64,000 nucleotides of DNA from Diadema setosum. Taxonomy: Eukaryota; Echinodermata; Echinoidea; Diadematoida; Diadematidae. Numbering within the stretch: position 1 is the stretch's first letter; every line of letters begins with the position of its first letter. The stretch covers positions 27,302,572 through 27,366,571 of the forward strand of contig NC_092696.1 in the NCBI RefSeq assembly GCF_964275005.1. Reading direction: 5' to 3'. Below are positions 30,718 through 43,600 of this stretch, piece by piece. The notes under the pieces were generated by a model, which had not been told where the DNA came from, searched no databases, and saw only the letters and a program-made list of their open reading frames with translations. Position numbers and translations under genes: made by a program.

Positions 30718-32004
30718 AATTGTAATTCAATAAGCTTTGAATTCCTCTTAGAATTGCATGCTCTTTTGAATTTCATGGACCACTTTCTAAGTATGATGTA
30801 TGTCTCAAAAAAGTTAGAAACTGAGTCCCTCACTTCAGCCCATCCTATATAGATACAGATTGTATTCACTTTATAAAAAGCACGTGCTCATGAAGTGTTA
30901 ATGAGTGTCTGGTGCCTTAGAAGTCAGCCGGGCGATTGTACAATATGGAACACAAAAAATATGTGTTTGTGGGGAGGGCATCCAAACTTACATTAATATA
31001 GCTGACCTTACAATAGCTCTTGTGAGGCCGCTAATGACACCAAATGCCTTTTAGGCATTGTTTTAGTGATCAGTGTTGAAAGAGAGGAAAGAAAGTGCTA
31101 ACGAGGGCAGTTGGCTCTTTAGGTTGGTTTCCTCCCTAAAAACAAACCAAACAACAACAAAAGAAACTTACTGCATTATCTTCTTTCCTCCAACACGTCA
31201 TGTTAACTAATGAGTGCCGAAAGCTAGAAAACTGGCGTCAGACAAGGGCATGCAAATCGTATGCATACAATGTAGATTGATGTTACCATAATGCATACTA
31301 AAGTAATCAGTAGAATCAAATGTATGCTGGACGCCACTCTTCCTGGACAGTGATTTTTCTCTCTTTATCTATCTATTTTTCTTAGCAGTTACCAATAATG
31401 ATGTGAAATTTGAAAAATGCAAAATAGAAATATCTCATATCTCATATCTCACATCAAAATATGGTTACAAGTCATACTAACAAGCAGTAGAAATAAACAG
31501 TCTGGCAGGAAGCAAACGACATCATGCATTTGTGTTCCAATCATTGTAAAAAGAAAACGCCGATTGCGGTTCCAAGGCGGGGTTTTCCTTTAAACGGATG
31601 GTACAGTTTTAGTTTGGATTAGGGTTCAAGGTTTCCAACATGTTTGCGTTTGTGTGTGTGTGTGTTTTTCCGTGTGAGATCATGACAAACCACTTGTGAA
31701 ATATGAAACTAAGAACATGTAATTCCTGAAGGAATTCAATACATATCTATTTGATAAAAACTGGTCTTGACATGTTTGTGATATCCAAACAAAGCGAGCC
31801 TTATTAAATGCAACAGGCTACGACATAACAATCGCATTGTTCTATGCTCTCTTGGGATATCCCAGTCATTTCAAAACCGATTTTCATTAAATGAACTTTC
31901 AATTCCCCTATAAGCTCTATTAGCCCGACCAGATGCCGTGCGAACTATACAGTGACTGGGCTGTGTATAGTTAAGACTATGAAGCTGTTTAACATTAATT
32001 TCAG
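30718..32004. other. Repeat-derived intergenic stretch
   Basis: Includes further AAGGGAT-family material (about 30718-30850; about 31588-31918) and the short repeat 31919-31972 shared with 8281-8345. No gene is seen. Confidence 0.5.
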
Positions 32005-32158
32005 TCATAACAAAATTCCAGTTACAACGAAGTAAAAATTCAGGCTGCAACATTATCCGCTCTATGCTTTGCATTTATTATTTGTTCTGTGTTAATGAAA
32101 TTTCAGTATATATACTGTAATGAAAGAAAACTGTTTATCATAACGGGAGTCCACTGTA
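32005..32158. mobile_element. pogo/Tigger-like MITE
   Basis: Inverted relative to 18963: internal TTCAGGCTGCAACATTATCC and an end ATAACGGGAGTCCACTGTA. Confidence 0.65.
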
Positions 32159-34255
32159 CTATTGTTATACATTTACACACAAAATAAACCATCATTGGCC
32201 ACTTGGTCGCAGATTATCAAAAAACTGAACAGCTTTATTACACATCATACTCAAAGTTCATGTTGAGTATACAGAATAATAGACATCACTAAAAACAAAA
32301 CAAATGATCAGAGTGCATAAGAAGTGTGTGTGAATGTCCCCAAACTAGTAGTTCAATGGAGCTCTATTCCCCAGACCCTGTCACATGTTAAGGATCACCT
32401 GTTCCACACACTTTAACACAAATCTTAAAAGCAAACGAACAAGCAAATATTGGCAGCTTTATGTATGAAAAAGGAACAGAAGCTACAGAGGGAACCCATC
32501 ACTTCTGCATATTAATTAATTGCTATACCAAATCTTCCATTTCATCTGTCTGTAGATAACTAACTTGTGAAGTCTCATGGCATGGTTTTTATGGCTGAAT
32601 AAGAAAACAAAAAGACTTTCCACACACTGTGTGATATCAAGTTCAATGTTCAGTTCATTGCCTTAAATTGAGTTCCAACACCGATACTCACACAAGCAAT
32701 ACTGATCAAAATTGTCGTTCCCCAACACCGGGTGTTACCATCTAACCACCAGAAAGTCTGTGGGATCGAGCTGGAATTGTGCAGCAAGAAGAAGTGATGG
32801 AGCATAGCCAAATGTTATACTATACTCGGAGATATGGTTAAGTTGATGTTTCGTTTAAGACACAAACGATTTAATGATGAAAATTATTAAACACAAATTT
32901 CATTCCTTCTCCAAAACACAACAATCTTCATTTTGCTCCCAGGTTAAGATCTATATATGTCGAAATGACTGGACTGTTAAGCATTTACGTGCCATGGGTG
33001 GCCATCGCAATAGCACTGACCTTACATGTAAAATGTACATTTACGTGTATTTATGTGGGTCTTGCACATAGTTTAGCATCATTGACACCCACGCAAAACT
33101 TGAAATGATAAATACGATAATGTAAATCCCTAGAGGCAAGAGTAAGCCAATGGGGAAAATGCATCGCACATAAATTGCCAACACAAACAGTGGAGCTCAG
33201 TTCCGCGGACAACATTCAACACTGAGCACAGCACCAGCAACCGGAATTACATCATAATTTTGTGGTCAACCTGCTACCATTGACTGATAATTCAGGTTTG
33301 GTTTTAATGTAAAAATTAGTGCTGAGATAGAGCTACGTAGTAGCAATGATCTTAAAATCACCAAATGTAACTTAGGCCGATCAAAATATGGAGAATACAC
33401 CAGATCAATTTGAATATCCTTGACAAATAATGTTAAGCAATGGGGATACATGTGGATGTTTAAGTTCAATAAGTGGGGAGAACAAAAAGGAATATTAAGC
33501 ATTTAGGGCCTACCTGTGGCCCACTCAAATCTTCTAAAAATCCTTTCTGCAAAACATCATGAAATGAGAGCTCATGAATAAGTTTTCACAAATTATTTGT
33601 CTTCTTTTCAGGATGACTGATATGAATTCCAGAGTTTCCTCAGTTGAGGTAGGTTCAAAATGCATGAAATATTGTTTATTCCAACAAATTACTGACCACG
33701 TTGGCGACTTGTTAAAATGGATTCATGAATCTTCAAAGGAAGATGCCCAAAGACCAGCCTATGCAGTGTCATACACAGCACAGATTTGACATGTTAATAT
33801 GTACCACACATCAATGGACTCAAACAGCCAGGACCGAACATACAGGGACTTTTCCATGGCAGAGTCTAAAACTGTGATGCATCATTACAATGTACAGCAA
33901 TGATCGCCTTCAGGCTCTGTGTAGATATTCAAGATGTCAACAATGTCATCCACTCGGGGGAGGGAGCCAAGGCTGATGTTCAAAGATACGGGCAAGAAGC
34001 AGGACACTGCGCCGACGATGGGTGACCCAGAAAGGCCATCACATACTCACTGTCCATTTCGGTCAATAAGATTTTGGCCTATGGAAAGATGTGAGAGATT
34101 CTCTTAGTCATCCCGTTGCATTAGGCAGTCAGTCTTGAAGGCACTGCTGGTGTCTGGTACGGAACACACAGGTAGCTCCATGCAGCATTTGCCACAGCAC
34201 GGATCACTGGTGCATACAGTACATCACTGGGTTTATCTCTTGGCGTCAAAGCCTA
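32159..34255 (-). other. Possible 3' UTR / flank of the minus-strand PHD gene
   Basis: Mostly free of recognisable repeats, which fits a long untranslated region. Minus-strand AATAAA signals lie at 33675-33680 and 32234-32239. Which one is used, if either, cannot be told from sequence. No other coding segment is convincing. Confidence 0.35.
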
Positions 34256-34605
34256 TTACCTTTCACCGCGGCGCAGTGTGTCTAATCTCCTGGAGAGGGC
34301 CTTCAACTTGTGCCCGAGGTTTTGTGGGTCTCTTAAAACCTCCCTGCCATCAAATTCCTCGAACCCCCTGTGCTCTCTGCAGGGCAAGTAGCTGAACAGT
34401 GCCGATCCCTGATTTCCGTGGACAAACGACTCAACATCTTTCTTGTACAAAATCTCTGCTCTTTTCCGGCACGGAGTCTTCAGGGTGGAGGAAGGCCCAG
34501 CGCCACTGAACATTTCACCCAAAACATGACCACAAATGCCGCTCACCTTGGCCAACTGCTCGGCATGTTTGTCTGACACCTTTCCGTAGTAGGACTTCAC
34601 TGTTC
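34256..34605 (-). CDS. PHD/DUF6589-like gene, terminal exon I
   Basis: Acceptor GTTTGCAG|GA. Encodes (G)TVKSYYGKVSDKHAEQLA, FSYLPCREHRGFEEFDG and LKALSRRLDTLRRGER followed by TAA (34256-34258) and TAG. Confidence 0.85.
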
Positions 34606-37600
34606 CTGCAAACAATGAAAAGTGAATATACTTTGCTGGGCAAACATGTCAACTACTTCGAAACACTATACAAATGATGCACAGGATAGAGTGCGTTAGT
34701 GGAGATGTAGCGCATTCGAGGGTATTTGCAATTGTGAAACATGCAGTACATTGTAAATACCCGAGAGTGAGCTGCATCTCCACTAACGCCATGAAATAAT
34801 CCTGTGCATCATTTGTTTTATAAAATGGGTCGAAAACTAACAGCATTTTTCACGTACCTTTGTGGGTCAATGCCAGTCAGCTACATGTAGCACTCGTCGA
34901 TGTTCGTCCCAAACATTTCGCACTCGGAAATCCCGCACATATAAGTACTGTACGTATAAGAGTATACGTACGCCACACGTTATGCACACAAGAAAGGCCG
35001 GCCGGCAGCCCGAACTAGAAGTTGTTTACAGGATTGACAGCGCGTATAGTAGCGAACAACGCACTTGTAACAACTGATTGAGTGCGCACTGCTAGTGTAA
35101 ATATGTTAGTGAGAAATTGATGCACGCACACGTGACTCATTTCAGCGCTTCCAATTGGCTACATTCTTGAACCCATTTTATAATTATGTTTAATGCACGG
35201 TAGTACAGTCAACTTTGCATTGGTTAACTTTGCATGATTGTACTGATAATAATATGAATTCATACTGCGCCAAATCCCCTCTGTAAAGTCAGTCAAACGT
35301 CAAACTCAGAGATAAAAAAAATTGGGTAACATGTCATTTGACAGGGTGCACGTCACGAGACAGACACCCACAAATCGAACAGCCCATTAGCTCAACACTG
35401 AGATAACAGGGCCCATGGGACCAACACATTAAGCCCCATGTTGTATCTGTCGAACTCGTGGGCTGTTGTTACCTAGTGTCGAACTCATGGGCTGTATGAC
35501 TCATGGAAGTGATGGAACTGTTTTCATAAAGCTTGTGGGCTGTATGACTTGTGGGTGTCGGTCTAGTGGGATGGCCCATTTGACATCATGGAACTTCGTC
35601 CATACCTTTGTAGTCCCTGCTGATTTGCTTAGAGACATAGTCCATTCCAAAGTTTCCTTCACGTCGTCCATTGATGTTTACCACCCTGTTCCAGATCAAG
35701 CTCTTAATGATGTTTTTTTGAGCAAATCCTCCGACACCTGAAACACCAAGGAAGACGATGCATGTTATACAACACCGAGAAACAATGCAGCTATCCAATT
35801 GGTTGATTGCAAATCATGTGACATTGAGATAAAAGTACCATTACACTCTGGCTGTCAGCCATGCAATTTTGTTTGAGCAAAATGGATAACACATGTTTAA
35901 CATTGCACAGCTCAGATGTTACAATGAACAAACATTTGTCACGCGCGGTGCACTCAATGATTACAAGCGAACGCTTGCAAGCGCATACCTTTGTCACTCA
36001 TTTTATGTAAACAACTTTAGCCTATCTGTTTTGTGGACGTGCACGTACATACACACATACACTTGAGGGCTGCTGTGACTAAACTCACCATTCACAAAAA
36101 TGGTTGCCATTTTTGTGCTAAATTCAGGAATCTGCGGGAACCACGTCCCTTGACGGTCTGAGGTGTTGTATAAAACAAATAGTGTATGGTCTAGACTCGT
36201 GCAAAGGAACAAGATTTCCGTAAAAGATGAGGGGCACTATTCAACTCAGCTTCACCTCATTGTATAGAGCGCTTTGATCTTTCACCTCATGCAAAATCTT
36301 GTACCATCGCACTTGTGACCATTTACTATTTTTTTTATACTATTTCAAACATTATCAACGTCTTGAAAAAATAATGTCTGTCATCTTTATTATGTCAGTT
36401 ATGAAAATACAGTGCACTTCCATTCTAACGACTATGGCTATAATGAAATTTCCGGTTATAATAAAATTCAGGCTGTAGTGGGGCAGCTTAGCAAACCTAT
36501 TGTGCATTTTGTGATACAAGCACCAAATTTGGCACAAATGTACATTAACATATTGCAAACATTATCAGATATTGGGCCACTTGGAATTCTCTCTTTATGT
36601 CTGCCATATTGGATTTCAAAATGGCCGCCATTTGAAATCTACAGCTGCGACTATTTCTGGGTCTAATGGTGCTATTGACCTGATTCTAATGTCTAAATGT
36701 ATGTTTTGGGGGGCAAGGAATCCAATGGTAACAATCTGCATTGCGTATTTTCTCCAATGGGCCGCCATATTGGATTTCAAAATGGCCGCCATTTGAAATC
36801 TACATTTGCTATTATCTCTGGGTCTAATGCTGCTATTGACTCGATTCCGATGTCTAAATGTATGTTTTGGTTGGCAAGAAATCCAATGGTAACAATCTGC
36901 ATTGCATACTTTCTCCAATGGGCCGCCATATTGGATTTCAAAATGGCCGTCATGTAAAATCTACATTTGCAATTATCTCTGGGTCTAATGCTGCCTGCTA
37001 TTGACTCGATGCTGGTGTCTAAATGTATGTTTTCGGGGGCAAGGAATCCAATGGTAACAATCTGCATTGCGTATTTTCACCAATGGGCTGCCATATTGGA
37101 TTTCAAATATTTAAAATCTACATTTGCAATTATCTCTGGCGGTCGTGATTTGGCAAAAAGGTGTATGTCTGAGAAATATCATGTTTTTGGTTTTTACCAT
37201 TTGGGGGGTTTTCGATGCCGAAATTTTCATGTGACCAACTTTCGTAAGTCATCGATCCTTTGTTTCCGAGATATTTGGGTCTATCTCTGTATTATTTTAT
37301 CAATTTTCCTGCTTTTGATTAGGCAAAAGGGTGTATCTTTACATACACCCTTGACATACAATGACGTACCAGGATAGAGAACTACATGATTTGGCAAAAG
37401 GGTGTATCTCTAGATACACCTCTAACCGTGCACGCTGGGGAGAGCTTAAAGATTTGGCAGATAGGTGTATCTTTAGATACATCCATCTGCCGAATGAATC
37501 ATGAATTATAGTTGCGAAGTATGATAAGGCAGAAAGGTGTATCTTTTATACTCTGTGTATATTATATACTCTGTTATACGTGCTGCTGGCATGTATGTGT

Positions 37601-40600
37601 ACCGTTTCACCGGTCGATGCGGTGGCGGGCCATGCTCCTGACTCAAACTGGCAGCCCGTTGCACTGCAGAAGTTTCTCCTTGTTGCTAGTTGGTGAGTAG
37701 ATAGAACCTAATATCTAGAAGTTCAGATCTAACGTTTGTCCTAGACTTCTATGGCCACTTCTATGCCATTAGATGCGCAGATTCGTAAAATCTAGCATTT
37801 CTGTTGAAATGACAGCTTTTCCGGCAAGTGTGGCTGTAGGATGAGAGTTCTCTACGCTTCAAAATGACCTGTGGTCCCTGCACTGTCCGTGCTGTGCAGT
37901 GCATGCAGAAGCCTGTACATAGTGTAATGGTGTGCTGTGTGACTGTGAGATCGGCTTCCCATTACGCTATGCGTATGGGGCTGTTACCTAACAGACATTT
38001 AGTGGCAGTTACACACAAAAGTCTAGAGAAAGATGTGTCCCTGTCTTTTGAAATGATACTTGGATGTACTGCTCAAAGTGCTCAGTGGATGCAAACAGTT
38101 AAATGATCCTACCTGAATTTTCACAATTTAGTGCAAAAATTGGGAGCAGCATGATAACTGCGTTTTTAAGAACAGATACATGATGTGTAAACAACTGCCT
38201 TTTTGTTTACTAAAGCATTCAGTAGAGAAAGCAAACTAACCTTTCGTCGAAAAAAAGGGGCACAAAGCTAAAAATATAATGATGCATCTCATTGGAAGTA
38301 GAAGTTTTTGAAAAAAAAAGGGAGGAGAAGGAAGAAGAAAAACTCTTCAGCTGTAATCCTCAACCATGCATCTCCATGAGACCATGTTTTGTTAATATTC
38401 AAACTCTAGGGTGAGTTGTAATTTGCGCACATTTTTCTATGTTTGATGAAAAAGTTGTGCATCCAGATATTTTTCTTTACTGTTATTTTTCTAATCTTTT
38501 TGTAATAATGAAGTAAAGATTGTCAAGAGTTAACATTTGATTAGAAATGGTCTCACATAACACCCTTCTCCCTACAAAATCTCTGGTATATTTTGTTATC
38601 GTTTAATTTTTGCCAACTTAAATGCACGATTTCTCACGGTGCATGAGAAGATACACCTTTTTGCCAAAATAGCGTGGGTTGCAGTCCCTGTAAGCGTGAT
38701 TTGGCAAAAAGGTGTATCTCTATACATACATCTTTTTGCCAAGTTAAATGCATGATTTCTCACGGTGTATGTGAAGATACACCTTTTTGCCAAAATAGCG
38801 TGGGTTACAGTCCCTGCAAACGTGATTTGGCAAAAAGGTGTATCTCTATACATACACCTTTTTGCCAAGTTAAATGCATGATTTCTCACGGTGTATGTGA
38901 AGATACACCTTTTTGCCAAAATAGCGTGGGTTGCAGTCTCTGTAAACGTAATTTGGCAAAAAGGTGTATGTCTCTAAACATGCTAAAAGTGCTAATTCTG
39001 AAGTATTTTTTAAAGTTAGATGCAAGAAAATTATCAGGAAATGAAATTCGAAGTGTATACTAAATCATGGAATTAAATCCCTGAGCGCTGCACAGTTAAG
39101 ATGGCTTCTACGGTCAAGGAAACTGCCAAAACTTTAAAGTCGATTTTCTCGGCTTTGTAGTCGCTGTAAAACGGCAGACATACACCTTTTTGCCAAATCA
39201 CGACCGCTGGGTCTACTGCTGCTATTGACTCGATTCTGGTGTCTACAATGTAAATGTATGTTTTGGGAGCAAGGAATCAAATGGTAACAATCTGTGTTGG
39301 ATATTGGATATTGGATTTCAAAATGGCTGCTACTCGATCTGCATTTGTCGTTATCTTAGGATTTAATGACTTGATTTTGGTGGTGGTGGTGGTGGTAGTA
39401 GTTGTAGTGGTAGCTGTAGTGGCAGTGATGATAACAGAAATGTTACGTTATGTCATTTCAGGTTCATTGTGATGTATGCATGCCTGTAGACTGACAGTGC
39501 TGGTTTCTTGTTTTTGTCAAAGAGGCTCAGATTAGCTCATGCTGAGCGAACTTCACCATCAACATCACTGCACCTCCCCACAACTGACTGCAGGTTGTGC
39601 CTCATATGTCAAGAAGACAAGATGGAGACACTAACCAAACCTGACCAATCAATGAGGAAGAACACTGGTAGTGGGTACAATTCACTCGCATAGAACTTGA
39701 TCAAATTCAGTGAACTTTGAGAGGTTCCAGGATCATTAACTTGGAAAGACTCAATGATGTTCATGGTATTGAAGCTGCGATGGTTGCACAATATCACCAG
39801 ACGTGCAGGCTCCAGTACAACACCACCAAACTACAGAGGGCACAAAAGAGAGCACTCAAGAAAGAAGGGCAGAGCGATGAGGAACAATCTTCATGCAAAT
39901 GCACCAGGGCACATTCATGTTCATCGAGTACAGAGAAGGTCCCAGAAGCTTGTTTCTTCTGTGGATAACCTACTGGGGCTAACATTCTTTGGAAAGCTGC
40001 AACATTCTAAATGGACAGACGGGTACGTGCCTGTGCAACCCTTCTTGGTGATACAGAACTGCTTAGCCGTCTCAGTGGAGGGGACATGGTAGTGTTGGAC
40101 GCCCAGTATCACCCACAGTGCCTGATAGGACTTCACAACTGCGCGAGAAAGGTCCAGTCAACAGGACTACAGGACTCAGACCACGAGCGAGCAATGTCGG
40201 CAGTTGTCTTCGCTGAACCCGTCCTCTACATTGAAGAAACCAGACAAGATGAAGAGACGGCACCAGTATTCAGATTGGTCGATCTTTTCCACCTCTATCA
40301 GTCCAGAATTAATTAGCTTGGAGTGCAGCTCGACACGAGAGTCCACTCCACACGACTGAAACCGAGACTGCCATCTCGGTTTCCTGACATGCGCGCGCAC
40401 ACCAAGGGGAGAGACATCCTGATGGCATTTGAAGAAGATCTCGGTGCTGCTCTTGACAAAGCCTGCGAGCTAGACAGTGATAGTGATGCAGTCCATCTTA
40501 CCCGTGCTGCTCACATTGTTCGCAATCACATGTTTGGAGAGGCCAAGCCCTTTACAGGATTCCATAAAGGATGTCAAAAAGAATCTGTGCCACCGTTGCT

Positions 40601-43600
40601 GCTTGCCCTAGTCTGCATGATCCTAGAGAGACCCAGCATCAAGGACCAGACCGTAGACACTAACCCTGCAGCACTTACCGCAGCCCAGATACTGAAGTTT
40701 AACAGCATCAAACACAGGTGAACACGTGGCACCACATCATCCACCTGTTGCCCAGAAAACCCCATTTCCAACATACATAGGGATGATATTGCATGCTCAT
40801 ACACGCAAGAAGGAATTGGTCGACAGACTGTCACACGTTGGCCTGAGCATCTCTCTCTCGTCATCTTGGGCTGGATTTCATGCCAGCCAACAGCCACCAA
40901 ATGCTGGAGTCATCTGCCCCATGTCGCTGCTTCCACTCTTCCTGGAAAGTGCTCACATTGTGGCCATGATTCTGCATTCAATGGATGTTGTGAAAAATGC
41001 TGTAGAACACCTGAATCCTGGACAGACACCAGTAGTCACCTTTGATCAGCTACTGTTTGCTTTGCCCAAGCAGATACAGTGGAAGTGGCCAGAGAGTTGT
41101 GGTGAAGACCACATAGTGGTGATGTTTGGTGGTCTCCACATAGAGATGGCGGCACTGAAAACAATTAAGGACTGACTGCAAGGGAGTGATTGGGTGCAAG
41201 CACTAAAAGTCTTGTGCAAACTGAGATTGCGATCATGACAGCAGGGACAGCAGACTCATTCCTGCTAGCATTTCATGTTTTGCGCACAAGAAGAGCACAT
41301 CAAGTGACTGCAGCAGCACTGTACATCCTGCAACGTCATGCCTACAACCACTATTGTCTAGGAGAAACCAGGGACACAGAGGACCTTCCTGTATTTGAAG
41401 ACTGGTGTCGCCAGAGACGAGACAACATCCCCCAGTTTCGCTACTGGGCAACTGTGCTAGAATTAGAACTGTTGGTTCTAGTGTATGTGCGTTCTCTCAG
41501 GCAGGGATCGTTGATGATGTACCTCGGTGCTCTGACAGAGCTATAAGTCCCACCTATGCTAGGTGGATACCAGTGCACCTAAAGGACATGGCCAAACTCA
41601 CTACCAAACACCCAGATGTAGCCAGGAAATTCAGTGAAGGCCACTTCACAGTTCAGAAAATGCAGAGGGTGTTCTCTTCAATCCCGATTGACCAGGCATA
41701 TGAGCAGAATAATGCCCACATCAAAGGAGATGGTGGCGTAGTTGGGCTCACTGAAACCCTAGTGCCCTTCGTCACTGGATGGTTGCGGGACTGGAGGTTG
41801 CTAGGGTGATCGAAGAATTCCAAGATGGGAACCAATACTGTAGACCGCAAACAGTAGACACACAAGACAAACAAGTTTCTGGGACCGTCTCTGTCCTCTT
41901 TCTTGAGTGCTCTCTTTTGTGCCCTCTATAGTTTGGTGTTGTTGTACTGGAGCCTGCACGTCTGGTGGTATTGTACATCGTGTGCAACCATCGCAGCTTC
42001 AATGCCATGACTACCATCGAGTCTTTCCATATGAAATGATCCTGGAAGCTCTCAAAGTTCACTGAATTTGATCAAGTTCTCTGCGAGTGAAGTGTACCCA
42101 CTACCAATGTCTTTCCTCTTTGATTGGTCAGGTTTGGTCAGTGTCTCCATCTTGTCTTCTTGACATATGAGGCACAACCTGCAGTCAGTTGTGGTGAGGT
42201 GCAGTGATGTTGATGGTGAAGTTCGCTTAGCATGAGCTAGTTTGAACCTCTTGGACATGGTGGAACTGTCTTGAACAAAAACCAGCACCGTCAGTCTACA
42301 GGCATGCATGCATCACGATGAACATGGAATGACACAATGTAACATTTCTGGCATCATCACTGCCACTACAGCTACCACTACAACTACAACTACTACCACC
42401 ACCACCACCAGGATCAAGTTATTAGATCCAAAGATAACGACAAATGTAGATCGAGAAGCGGCCATGTAATGTAAAGCGGCCATTTTGAAATCCAATATGG
42501 CGGCCCATTTGGTGAAAATACGCAATGTAGATTGTTACCATTGGATTCCTTGCCCAGAAAACATACATTTAGACACCAAAATCGAGTCAATAGCAGCATT
42601 GGACCCAGAGATAATCGCAAATGTAGATTTCAAATGGCAGCCATTTTGAAATCCAATATGGCGGCCCATTGGTGAAAACACACAATGCAGATTGTTACCA
42701 TTGGATTCCTTGCCCCCAAAAACATACATTTAGACACCAGAATCGAGTCAATAGCAACATTAGACCCAGAGATAATCGCAAATGTAGATTTCAAATGGCG
42801 GCCATTTTGAAATCCAATATGGCGGCCCATTGGTGAAAATACACAATGCAGATTGTTACCATTGGATTCCTTGCCCCCCCCCCCCAAACATACATTTAGA
42901 TACCAGAATTGAGTCAATAGCACCATTAGACCCAGAGATAATAGCAAATGTAGATTTCAAATGGTGGCCATTTTGAAATCCAATATGGCGGACATAAAGA
43001 CAGAATTCCAAGTGGCCCAATATCTAAAAATGTTTGTAACATGTTAAAGGTATTAGCCCACATTTGTAAACCTGCAGCAATTGGTCTCATAGTTAGCATG
43101 GAGTTTGGATATGATTGCAGTAACACCTGTGCAAAATTTCGTTCCAATTAGTCCATTATTTTCATTAAAATAAATGAAAATGCACCGTATGCATGCGTAT
43201 AAAAACGCTCGCTAGCGGTCCACGCACGTACTACATGCATGCGATACATGTGTAAGTTAATGTGCGTAAGCCCGCGCTCATAATTCGATTTTGGGTCGGG
43301 TTGACCCGGTTTGAAAATTGATCTTAAAACGATGATTTTCTCTCTTTTATCGAATGGTATAGACAAAGAGCAACAGGTGAGGTATGTTACTGTTAAAACT
43401 TGTACTTGAAGTCATATTGGACCTGTTTTATGCAGTTTTGATTTTCGTGGGTTTGCAAATGTGGGCTAGTACCTTTAATGTACATGTGTGCCAAATTTGG
43501 TGCTTGTATCACAAAATGCACAATTCCTTTGAATTTTCGAGCTAAACAGCCCCACTACTTTAACATTGTCCACTCTATGTTTTTTATTGTTCATTTGTGT

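Larger units (their letters stand above)
36476..43558. mobile_element. 7.1-kb DNA transposon with very long inverted repeats
   Basis: The tips are (GTA)GTGGGGC and its inverse. The left arm (36476-39965, minus a nested 2.07-kb insertion) is mirrored by 41858-43558. The arms contain about four tandem units of roughly 162 bp per side with TTGGATTTCAAAATGGC, ATGGTAACAATCTGCATTGC and TTATCTCTGGGTCTAATG. The inner part of each arm also holds the start of the encoded protein. The middle carries the rest of a decayed gene. The target duplication is not resolved; TA is possible. The superfamily is not recognised with certainty. Confidence 0.75.

Noticed and set aside
34135..34576. Plus-strand open frames at 34135-34395 and 34370-34576
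   Set aside because: Antisense shadows of terminal exon I of the minus-strand gene.
35466..35741. Plus-strand 91-codon frame
   Set aside because: Antisense shadow of exon H, which has matching splice phases.
36412..37067. Repeated frames reading FQNGRHLKSTFAIISG and related
   Set aside because: They fall in the roughly 162-bp subterminal tandem repeat of a transposon arm, on both strands, without conserved coding signature.
38596..39063. Repetitive peptides (LAKRCISIHTPFCQVK type) on both strands
   Set aside because: The 126-bp tandem unit is a multiple of three and lacks stops; both strands are open, so it is not evidence of a gene.
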